Positions 26,651 through 34,407 of a DNA stretch of 34,407 nucleotides are shown one piece after another. The notes under the pieces were generated by a model that saw only the letters and a list, made by a program, of their open reading frames with translations, did no database searches and had not been told where the DNA came from. Position 1 is the first letter of the stretch. Every line of letters begins with the position of its first letter. Both the position numbers and the translations under genes were made by a program. Source of the DNA: a virus; IMG/VR virus record IMGVR_UViG_3300020439_000034, positions 1-34,407 of that record; one strand, 5' to 3'.

Positions 26651-29600
26651 TGGCTATTACCGAAAGGCTGATGGGTGCTGGTAGCTTTGGAGTTACTTTC
26701 CTTCAAGACCAAACACCTTCAGAGATAATTGACGCAATAAATGAGTGGGGACACATAGTTGTAACCCCTCAAGAGATGAATCCCGATTTATTCGATGATG
26801 CTTCTATGCTCGCTGCTGCACGATACACAGGAATAGTTTTAGCTAAAACCCTTGAAGAAGGCGTAGTAACAGTAGCAGGTCAAGGCCTACAACTTTACTT
26901 AGGTGATGACAGAGGTAAAGGTATGGTTATTGCAGAGAATAAAAATATCGGAAGCAAGAGAGATTACTCTGGACTTCCTTTATCTAGTGTTTTATTTCAA
27001 TCAAGCACTCCTTACGGAATAATGAGAGATGCCTCTGGAAACCTACAAGCAATAACTCAAGGAACAATACACGATGGTTCAAGTACATATACAGGAAGTC
27101 ATTTCGTAGAAACAGCACTTCACGCATTAAAACATATATGTGAAACTCTTAGTTATGAGTTCAGAGTAAACCCAGATGCTACTTTAGATGCAGGTCCAGC
27201 AGCAAATTTATTTACAGGTGTCAATACAGACCCTACTACTGTTGTTGTAAAAACTGGTTACGGAGATGACCCTACATATCAAGGTATAAGTCCAGTAGGA
27301 GCTAGAACTGAGTTTGATGCTAGAGATTATGTAACAAAAGTTGATTTTATTGCTGAAGTAGGTGCATTTAACGAACCTACAGACTTTGAAGGAGAAGCTG
27401 CTTTATCTGCAGGCTCTATCCCTTATTACGATATTCACGGTAACAAATTATCGAGAACAGGCCTTGTAACTGTTCCAGATATGGATTCTGACAAATTAAA
27501 TGACCAAGCAACTTTGATGTTGAATGAATTATCAAGAGTAAAGAAAACACTTAACCTTGATTTAGAACAATACGAAGTTACTGGAGATTTAAAAGTTGGA
27601 GACTTCATATTTGCTTTTGACCCTATCTTGGGATTCAATGATGATGCAACACAAGCTGCTGCAGAATCAAGAGATATTTATGAGATAGCTTTTAGAGGTC
27701 AACAAATAAATCCAATCAAGGTAAGAGTTGTTGGCTTAAGCTTTCCTATTCAAACAGGAATGGGTGTTTATTTCAGAAGTTACAATGGCTCAACGGCTAC
27801 ATATACAGACTTAACTCCTTTTGTTTCATTTGAAACTGGAGACACACAAGTAGAACTAGGTGATGTTCTAAGAGACGTATCGGATGATATGAGATTTAAT
27901 GAATTTTCGATTGCTGCTAGAACAGCATCAGCCAAGTCTATACCAGATATACCAAGTACTCCTACTTTACAATCTGGAACCTACTTAGACGGTACAGGTG
28001 AATCTAAAGGATTTATACGTATCGTTTTTTCCAAACCATCAAATATCGATGGCTCATCTATAACTGACGGAAGTCACTACAGAGTGAGGTATCGTGTTTC
28101 TGATGGACTTTCCACAAGCGGAGGTGCCTCTGCTAATGAATATACCTTTTTGGATTTTCCATTTACAGGGGCATCAACCGAAACATTAATGATTACAGAT
28201 TTAACTGTAGGAAAGTCCTACAGAGTTGGTGTTGCAACAGTAGACACTTCTGGATTTAGAAGAAAAACAGATTATACAGCTACAGGAACAGATATTTACA
28301 CAGACACAGCATCTATCAACTCTAACTTTGCGACTAATGCAGTAATAGAAATAGCTAGAGATGGACAGGCCCCTAGTAAACCAAAACAAGCAACATCTAT
28401 ATCTGCAGGGCCTTTAAGGGTACAAGTTACTCATTATTTAGGAAAAGCAGGAACAGATGGAAACGGTAACCCTTTTGGTGACTTTACTTTAGAAGGTGAC
28501 GTTGACCACTTAGATGTACACGCAGTTACACAATCTGGAAATACAGCAAACTTTACAGTAAATACAGCTAACAAGATAGGTGAGTTACGAGTTACTTCTG
28601 GAAATATACTTCAACAAATTCCAGTGATAGGAACAATGGAGTTAGAAGACTCTCAAGATTATTATTTTAGAATTGTTGCTGTAGATAAGTCTGGTAACGA
28701 ATCTGATGCTTCAGATGGTCAATCTGCCGTAGCCAACTTAATTCAAGAAGCAAATATATCGGATTTAACTGTAACTGATGCAAAAATTGCTACTGCAGCA
28801 ATTACAGAGGCCAAGATTGCAAACTTAGCAGTAACAGATGCAAAGATTGCTTCTTTAACTGCAGATAAACTTACTGCTGGAACTATAGATGCTTCTGTTA
28901 TTACAGTATCTAATTTAAATGCCTCAAACATAACTTCTGGAACAATATCAGCAGATAGAATATCTGGTGGCTCTATTTCTGCAGATTTAATATCTGGTGG
29001 CTCTATTTCTGCAGATTTAATTTCTGGTGGTTCTTTATCTGGAGATGTAATTAGTGGTGGAACTATTCAAGGTACAACAATTAATGCTGGAAACTTAACT
29101 ATAAGTGGACAGTTTTCTTTTGGAGATGTAAATATATCTTCAAATGATATTGTCGGAACAATAAACTCTAATGCTCTTGATGGAGGAAAAATAACTGATG
29201 GAACAGTGTCTAATGCAAAAGTAGGAAATTTAAGTGCAGATAAAATTACAACAGGTTCAATGTCCGCAGCTCGAATCACTTCTGGAACAATGTCTGCTAA
29301 CAGAATAGAATCAAATGCTGGATTTACTGGTTCTGTAACAGCTTCATTAAGTTTAAACGCACCGTCAGTATCTGGTACTACTGCAACATTTAGTACTGTT
29401 GATGCTTACACACATAGAATTAGAGGTACTTCTTCTACTATTACTGGTGGTAGTTTTATTGCCTTAAATCCTCTCGGAAGCATTGCTTTCAAAGCAACAA
29501 CTTCAGAAAATCAAACTTATGAGCATTTAAAACCAAATAGTGATAATACAACTGACTTAGGTGATTCTAACCAAAGGTATAGAAGAGTTTATAGATTATT

Positions 29601-30024
29601 TGAATCTAGTGCATCTGACCAGAGATTAAAAGAGAATATAGCTGAACTTACTTATGGTTTAGATTTTATTAATAATTTAGAGCCTAAAGAATTTACTTGG
29701 AAACAATGGTCTCTTGGTTTTTCTTGTAATCTATGTAATGAATTTTATACAACAGACGATGAATGCACAACAGAAAATTGCGAGGGAACACTTGAAGAAA
29801 TATTTACAGATGCTGGTGACAACACTGTTTTCGGTTTCCTTGCTCAAGATATGGAAAATTATATAGATGATTCAAAAGTTTATGAGATACTTAATTACGA
29901 TGAAGAAAAAGATACTTACAATTATTCATCATCCAATATGATTGCACCATTAGTAAAAGCAATACAAGAGCTCTCAGCAAAAGTCGATTCGCTGACTGCT
30001 AGAATAGAAGTATTGGAAGGATAA
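26650..30024 (+). CDS. Tail tip/fibre protein with S74 chaperone
   Basis: 1124 residues, starting TAATG over the previous stop. Residues 1-about 420 look like a tail-tip hub region. About 430-690 are two beta-rich, fibronectin-III-like units (G-K-S-Y-R-V-G-V-A-T-V-D, Y-Y-F-R-I-V-A-V-D-K-S-G). About 700-900 are short repeats (D-A-K-I-A; I-S-G-G-S) typical of a fibre shaft. From Ser989 comes a peptidase S74 intramolecular chaperone, S-D-Q-R-L-K-E-N-I (Ser989, Lys994 the self-cleavage pair), F-G-F-L-A-Q-D-M and a C-terminal coiled coil. Cys1026, 1029, 1039 and 1044 form an extra knuckle inside that domain. It likely binds the host surface. Confidence 0.85.
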   Translation: MAITERLMGAGSFGVTFLQDQTPSEIIDAINEWGHIVVTPQEMNPDLFDDASMLAAARYTGIVLAKTLEEGVVTVAGQGLQLYLGDDRGKGMVIAENKNIGSKRDYSGLPLSSVLFQSSTPYGIMRDASGNLQAITQGTIHDGSSTYTGSHFVETALHALKHICETLSYEFRVNPDATLDAGPAANLFTGVNTDPTTVVVKTGYGDDPTYQGISPVGARTEFDARDYVTKVDFIAEVGAFNEPTDFEGEAALSAGSIPYYDIHGNKLSRTGLVTVPDMDSDKLNDQATLMLNELSRVKKTLNLDLEQYEVTGDLKVGDFIFAFDPILGFNDDATQAAAESRDIYEIAFRGQQINPIKVRVVGLSFPIQTGMGVYFRSYNGSTATYTDLTPFVSFETGDTQVELGDVLRDVSDDMRFNEFSIAARTASAKSIPDIPSTPTLQSGTYLDGTGESKGFIRIVFSKPSNIDGSSITDGSHYRVRYRVSDGLSTSGGASANEYTFLDFPFTGASTETLMITDLTVGKSYRVGVATVDTSGFRRKTDYTATGTDIYTDTASINSNFATNAVIEIARDGQAPSKPKQATSISAGPLRVQVTHYLGKAGTDGNGNPFGDFTLEGDVDHLDVHAVTQSGNTANFTVNTANKIGELRVTSGNILQQIPVIGTMELEDSQDYYFRIVAVDKSGNESDASDGQSAVANLIQEANISDLTVTDAKIATAAITEAKIANLAVTDAKIASLTADKLTAGTIDASVITVSNLNASNITSGTISADRISGGSISADLISGGSISADLISGGSLSGDVISGGTIQGTTINAGNLTISGQFSFGDVNISSNDIVGTINSNALDGGKITDGTVSNAKVGNLSADKITTGSMSAARITSGTMSANRIESNAGFTGSVTASLSLNAPSVSGTTATFSTVDAYTHRIRGTSSTITGGSFIALNPLGSIAFKATTSENQTYEHLKPNSDNTTDLGDSNQRYRRVYRLFESSASDQRLKENIAELTYGLDFINNLEPKEFTWKQWSLGFSCNLCNEFYTTDDECTTENCEGTLEEIFTDAGDNTVFGFLAQDMENYIDDSKVYEILNYDEEKDTYNYSSSNMIAPLVKAIQELSAKVDSLTARIEVLEG
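28961..29020 (+). repeat. Two exact 30-bp tandem repeats in fibre gene
   Basis: Bases 28961-28990 and 28991-29020 are identical, each encoding I-S-G-G-S-I-S-A-D-L. Weaker copies flank them. Recombination between them would change shaft length by ten residues. Confidence 0.9.
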
Positions 30025-30025
30025 G

Positions 30026-31267
30026 ATGGCTGATATCATCAACGAAGGAAATTCCAAGGTAGAGGTAATCGATTCCTCTACAGACGCTCTAGCCAAAATA
30101 ATTGCAGAACTCAATGGAACTCTCCGTGTAGAACAATCAAATACGTTATTAAATTTTTATAACCCTAATGACCAGATGGAAACTGGGGATGCAACTGATA
30201 ACAATCAAGGTGCAGCTTCTACTTTTAATGGATTTCAAAACCTAGATGCTACAGTAAGAATACAATCTGGTGATGGCTCTTCTGTTCCACAGTCCAATTT
30301 ATTTCTTGATGGTAAATCTATTATTTCTGATAAAACATTATCTATAGGTACAACAGGCCAAAAAGAATTACATTTAGGTACAAATGGTACTCAATGGGTA
30401 AAAATTACAGAAAGTGGTTATTTAGACTTTAGCAAGCTTACTATCAATGGTTCTCAAGGAACTGCAGGCCAACAAATAAGAAATGCAGGAAATGGAACTA
30501 TTGAATGGTTTACTCCAGATAATAGAAACAGTTTCGGTACAGTAACTATTGGTGGTGTAAATGTAGAGTCTGGTGCCGTTGGTGCATCACTTAATCTAGT
30601 AGCAGGTGATAATGTATCACTTGGAGCTGATAACTCAACGAATACAGTCACAATAAACGCAACTCAACCCAATGTTTTTCAAAATTTAGCAGTATCTGGT
30701 CAGTCAACAATAGCTGCAGATGCTACAACTGATACTTTAAATATTGCAGCTGGAACTGGTATTCAAATAACTACAAATGCTGCAACTGACACTTTAACTA
30801 TTACCAACACGGTAACTGCTCAATCTGCTGCAGATGCAGTCTTTAAAACTTTGGCAGTTTCTGGTCAATCCAATGTTGTTGCCGCTTCTGCTACAGATAC
30901 TTTAACTCTACAAGAGGGTTCTGGTATAGAAATAACAACTGATGATGCCTCATCACAAATACAATTTAGAAATGAGGCTTTAGAAAGATTATCTAAAGAA
31001 GGATTCTTAACTTATACAAAATCTGATGGAACTACAGACAAAATGCCTCTTAGAAACTTTTTTGTTAACAATTCAACTACTTTACCCGTCAATGGAGGTG
31101 GTAGTAACGTCGGTCTCTCAACCCGTGCAATGCGTCTGCTACAATCAGATGGTAACACTTTTAAATTTATGGTGATGCCAGCAAATTCCAACGGAGAAAG
31201 CTTGGTATTTACTTTTACGAAAGCAGATGGAACAACAGTGACTAAAGATATAACAATGGCGGCATAA
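30026..31267 (+). CDS. Beta-rich fibre or tip-associated protein
   Basis: 413 residues; GGAAGGA precedes the ATG. The first 60 residues are polar. The rest is made of Gly/Thr/Asn-rich beta repeats (G-T-G-I-Q-I-T-T-N-A-A-T-D-T-L-T-I-T), with the unit L-A-V-S-G-Q-S appearing twice (30690 and 30850 regions). Such sequences fold as trimeric beta-helices or shafts. It has no chaperone or enzyme domain. It lies between two fibre genes and is linked to the following gene by TAATG, so it is probably part of the same tip assembly. Confidence 0.7.
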   Translation: MADIINEGNSKVEVIDSSTDALAKIIAELNGTLRVEQSNTLLNFYNPNDQMETGDATDNNQGAASTFNGFQNLDATVRIQSGDGSSVPQSNLFLDGKSIISDKTLSIGTTGQKELHLGTNGTQWVKITESGYLDFSKLTINGSQGTAGQQIRNAGNGTIEWFTPDNRNSFGTVTIGGVNVESGAVGASLNLVAGDNVSLGADNSTNTVTINATQPNVFQNLAVSGQSTIAADATTDTLNIAAGTGIQITTNAATDTLTITNTVTAQSAADAVFKTLAVSGQSNVVAASATDTLTLQEGSGIEITTDDASSQIQFRNEALERLSKEGFLTYTKSDGTTDKMPLRNFFVNNSTTLPVNGGGSNVGLSTRAMRLLQSDGNTFKFMVMPANSNGESLVFTFTKADGTTVTKDITMAA

Positions 31268-34200
31268 TGTCAGCAAAGACCCCTTTAAGAGGAGATTTTG
31301 ATAGTAACGGTGATTTAACTGGTCTGTCCGAGTTTTTAGCTTCAGAATTCGTAGACATTTCTGATGGTGGTACAGGTGCGGTTACAGCAGCAGGAGCGAG
31401 AACTGCTCTCGGTGTTTCAATTGGTTCAAACGTACAAGCTTATGATGCACAATTAGACGATATAGCAGGCCTATCTGTTACAGATGGTGGCTTTATTGTT
31501 GGTGATGGTTCAAACTTTGTACTTGAAACAGGTGATACAGCTAGAGGTTCTTTAGGCCTAGCAACTTCCGATTCTCCTACTTTCGGCGGTTTAACAGTTA
31601 CAGGTAACTTAACTGTTCAAGGTACAACTACTACTTTATCTACAGAAACAATTACTTTAGATGACAACATTATTCTTCTAAACAGCAACGCTACAGGTTC
31701 AGCTACGCAAGATGCTGGTATTGAAATTGAACGAGGCGATGATGCTAATAAAACTTTAATCTGGGATGAAAGTAATGATTATTGGTCTGTTGGTTCAGAA
31801 TCATTCGTTGCTTCAACATTTATTGGTAATTTAACAGGTAATGTTACTGGTACAGTTTCAAGTTTATCTGGCTTAGACACTGGTGACTTAACAGAAGGAA
31901 GTAATCTTTATTTTACTGATGAAAGAGTAGATGATAGAGTAGCTGCCTTAATTATTGGTGGAGCTGGTGTTGATACAGCCTATGATGATGCTGCGGGAAC
32001 ATTGACTCTTACAGCAGATTTATCAGAAATTACGACAGACTTAAATGAAAGAATAGACGACCAAGTAGCAGCATTACTTGTTGATTCCAACACTTCTGGA
32101 ATAGATATTAGCTATGATGATGCTAATGGTCAGCTAACAATAAGTTCAGACCTTTCTGAAGTTGTAGAAGCTTTACAAGATAACGTTCAAGGATTATTTG
32201 TCGGTGGCACAGGTGTTACTACTTCTTATGACGATGCAAGTAACTCTTTAACATTATCTATAGACTTTAGTGAGTTCGACTCAGATAGTATAGTAGAGGG
32301 TTCTACAAATTTATTCGTTACAGACGAAAGAATAGATGACAGAGTAAACGCTTTACTTACTGATGCAACTACATCTGGTATAGATATATCTTACGATGAC
32401 GCAGGTAATGCATTAACTCTTAGTGTTGATTTATCAGAGATAGTAGAAAGCTTACAAGATAATGTACAAGGACTATTTAGTGGTGGTACAGGAATTACAA
32501 CTTCATATGATGACAATGCTAATTCACTATCTCTTTCTATAGATTTTTCAGAGTTTGATACTGATAACCTAACTGAAGGAAGCACAAATCTTTTTTATAC
32601 AGAAGCTAGATTTGATTCTAGTTTATCTGGTAAGACTACTGCAAACTTAACAGAAGGTTCAAATCTTTACTTCACAGATGAAAGAGCACAAGATGCAGTT
32701 GGAGGAATGCTTACTGGTAATACAGAAACATTAATAACTGCAACATATGATGATACAAATGCAAAGATAAACTTAGTTGTAGATAATGATTTAGCTAACT
32801 ATGACAACAGTACATCTGGATTTATAACAGCAACTTTAACACAAGAACAGGTAGAAGACTTTGTAGGAGGTATGGTCAGTGGTAATACCGAAACACTTAT
32901 AGGTGTTACTTATGACGATACAAACGGTAAATTAGATTTTGTTGTTGATAACGATTTAGCCAATTACTCTAACACAAACTCTGCATTTATTACTCTTTCA
33001 AGTTTATCTGGTTCTACAGGGGTAACTTACGACAACTCTACTGGTGCTATATCAATTGGACAGGCAGTAGGAACTACTGACAATGTAACTTTTAATAATG
33101 TTACTGTTGATGGAACTCTTACATCAGATGACATAACATCAACAAATATTAGTGTTGCGGGTAATGCAACTATAACTGGTAATTTAGAAGTCCAAGGCAC
33201 TACAACTACTTTAGATTCTGTAACTGTTTCTGTTGGAGAGAATATGCTAAAACTTGCTCAAGACAATACAGGCAATGGAACAGACATAGGTATATATGGA
33301 AAAATTGTTCAATCATCAACTACAAAGTATGTAGGTTTGCACTGGGATGCTAGTGGTGTTAACAAATTTAAATTATTTGAAGGTTTAACTGTTGAGCCAA
33401 CAGGATTAGCCGTAGATACAGGTGATGCTTCTTATACAATAGCAACTTTAGTAGCAGATATAGAAGGTGATGTAACTGGTAACTTAACTGGAAATGTAAC
33501 AGGTAATGTAACAGGAAATCTTACTGGTAATGTAACTGGTAATACTTCTGGAACAGCAGGCTCTTTAGCTTCAGCACAAAACTTTTCTTTAACTGGGGAT
33601 GTAACTGCAAGTGCAATAAGCTTTGATGGTACTGGAGCAGTTGCATTGTCTACAACTGTTACAGAAAGTGCAGTCACACAACACCAAGCTGCTTTATCTA
33701 TAACAGAAAGCCAAATATCTGACTTACAAACTTATCTAACTGCTGAAACAAACGATTTAAGTTCTGTTGTAACTTGGGCAAATGTTCCAGATGCAAACAT
33801 AACTCAAAGCTCTGTAACACAACATCAAGCAGCATTAAGTATTACTGAATCACAAATAAGTGATTTAGGTAGCTACATAACTGCTAGCTCTACAGATACA
33901 CTTACAAACAAAACAATAAACTTTGAAAACAATACTGTAATAGTTGAATATGCAGTAACAGTATCTGGTGGAAACTTCTTAATTGATGGAGAAGCAAATG
34001 CAACTATATCATTTAGGCCAGGCGTAGTACATAGATTTGATTTATCAGATAACTCTACTTCGGGTCATCCTTTTAAATTATCTACAACAAGTGATGGTTC
34101 ACATAACTCTGGTTCAGAATATACAACTGGTAAAACAACTAACGGTTCTCAAGGTAGTTCTGGAGCATATGTGGAGTATACAGTCAATGCTGCTACTCCA

Positions 34201-34407
34201 GATATTCTTTATTACTATTGTTCATCACACTCTGGAATGGGTGGAACAATTACAGTATTTGGTTCGTCTTATGGTGATTCAGATGTACAATCTTATTTAT
34301 CAGCAGGAGCTGGTATATCAATAAGTGGTACTGGACAAATATCTTCAACAATAACTCAATATTCAGATAGTGATGCTCAAGCAGTATCTATAAACAATGT
34401 TGTTGAA
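31267..34407 (+). CDS. Large tail fibre protein (runs off window)
   Basis: An open frame of 1047 codons continues to the last base, so the protein is longer than shown. It begins M-S-A-K-T-P-L-R-G-D-F-D. Residues about 210-580 hold some seven related units of 45-55 residues: S-N-L-Y-F-T-D-E-R, G-I-D-I-S-Y-D-D-A, L-T-L-S-x-D-L-S-E. G-N-L-T-G-N-V-T-G runs are near residues 195 and 740. Residues about 895-1000 look like a cupredoxin-type domain (H-P-F-K-L, Y-Y-Y-C-S-S-H-S-G-M-G-G), a module I know from marine phage fibres; the Cys, His and Met of the copper site are present. The start overlaps the previous stop (TAATG). Host attachment is the likely role. Confidence 0.8.
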   Translation, partial: MSAKTPLRGDFDSNGDLTGLSEFLASEFVDISDGGTGAVTAAGARTALGVSIGSNVQAYDAQLDDIAGLSVTDGGFIVGDGSNFVLETGDTARGSLGLATSDSPTFGGLTVTGNLTVQGTTTTLSTETITLDDNIILLNSNATGSATQDAGIEIERGDDANKTLIWDESNDYWSVGSESFVASTFIGNLTGNVTGTVSSLSGLDTGDLTEGSNLYFTDERVDDRVAALIIGGAGVDTAYDDAAGTLTLTADLSEITTDLNERIDDQVAALLVDSNTSGIDISYDDANGQLTISSDLSEVVEALQDNVQGLFVGGTGVTTSYDDASNSLTLSIDFSEFDSDSIVEGSTNLFVTDERIDDRVNALLTDATTSGIDISYDDAGNALTLSVDLSEIVESLQDNVQGLFSGGTGITTSYDDNANSLSLSIDFSEFDTDNLTEGSTNLFYTEARFDSSLSGKTTANLTEGSNLYFTDERAQDAVGGMLTGNTETLITATYDDTNAKINLVVDNDLANYDNSTSGFITATLTQEQVEDFVGGMVSGNTETLIGVTYDDTNGKLDFVVDNDLANYSNTNSAFITLSSLSGSTGVTYDNSTGAISIGQAVGTTDNVTFNNVTVDGTLTSDDITSTNISVAGNATITGNLEVQGTTTTLDSVTVSVGENMLKLAQDNTGNGTDIGIYGKIVQSSTTKYVGLHWDASGVNKFKLFEGLTVEPTGLAVDTGDASYTIATLVADIEGDVTGNLTGNVTGNVTGNLTGNVTGNTSGTAGSLASAQNFSLTGDVTASAISFDGTGAVALSTTVTESAVTQHQAALSITESQISDLQTYLTAETNDLSSVVTWANVPDANITQSSVTQHQAALSITESQISDLGSYITASSTDTLTNKTINFENNTVIVEYAVTVSGGNFLIDGEANATISFRPGVVHRFDLSDNSTSGHPFKLSTTSDGSHNSGSEYTTGKTTNGSQGSSGAYVEYTVNAATPDILYYYCSSHSGMGGTITVFGSSYGDSDVQSYLSAGAGISISGTGQISSTITQYSDSDAQAVSINNVVE

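Noticed and set aside
28743-29279. Minus-strand frames in the fibre repeat region.
   Set aside because: They arise from repeated D-A-K-I-A and S-G-T codons on the coding strand.

Overview
The window looks like a stretch of the genome of an AT-rich, tailed double-stranded DNA phage with a long, non-contractile (siphovirus-type) tail. The evidence is an ordered HK97-style morphogenesis block: large terminase (6416), portal (7678), prohead protease (10346), HK97-fold capsid (11631), head-tail connectors (13201, 18460, 18801, 19772), major tail protein (20539), a frameshifted tail-assembly chaperone pair (21142-21755), a 1103-residue tape measure (21765), a distal-tail-like protein (25412), tail tip and fibre proteins (26650, 30026, 31267) and no sheath. 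There is no integrase, repressor, tRNA or attachment site. All three stop codons are used (standard bacterial code). The host is not given by the sequence. Base composition, fibre modules (S74 chaperone, cupredoxin-like tail) and organisation recall uncultured marine phages. Several apparently leaderless genes and a GAAC-N4-GTTC box would suit a low-GC marine actinobacterial host, but that is inference.

Layout. 1-1149: two minus-strand early-type genes (a PD-(D/E)XK nuclease-like protein and a coiled-coil protein). 1150-1368: a divergent control region with a LexA-like palindrome, an extended -10 promoter, two hairpins and a strong promoter. 1369-4978: a tightly overlapping plus-strand operon of small unknown proteins ending in a possible helicase-loader-like replication protein. 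4979-5674: about 700 bases with no gene of normal size. It carries a compact predicted 85-nt RNA with its own promoter and a UUCG-loop terminator, then a second promoter and about 490 nt of apparently structured RNA that either stands alone or leads into the next gene. 5675-14322: a Cys/His protein and the packaging/head block. 14319-16007: a minus-strand, start-stop-interlocked operon with a signal-bearing lysozyme-like enzyme, a minimal SET-domain protein and several zinc-finger-like microproteins. 16216-18368: four plus-strand genes, the last a probable DNA-binding regulator with a sigma-region-4-like helix-turn-helix. 18460-34407: connectors, tail tube, tape measure and fibres; the last fibre gene runs off the window.

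How it fits together. Seven promoters share TTGACW with a 17-base spacer. Six of them also carry GTCA at exactly the same place, 3 bases upstream of the -10 hexamer, on both strands and in front of different modules. This suggests a phage-wide regulon. Four genes start exactly six bases after a -10-like hexamer (terminase, head-tail stopper, lysozyme, 61-aa protein), which implies leaderless mRNAs; two of these have good -10 matches. The most unusual content is the twin RNA locus, the shared promoter element, the SET/zinc-microprotein/lysis operon set inside the connector genes, and a four-cysteine knuckle inserted in the S74 fibre chaperone.
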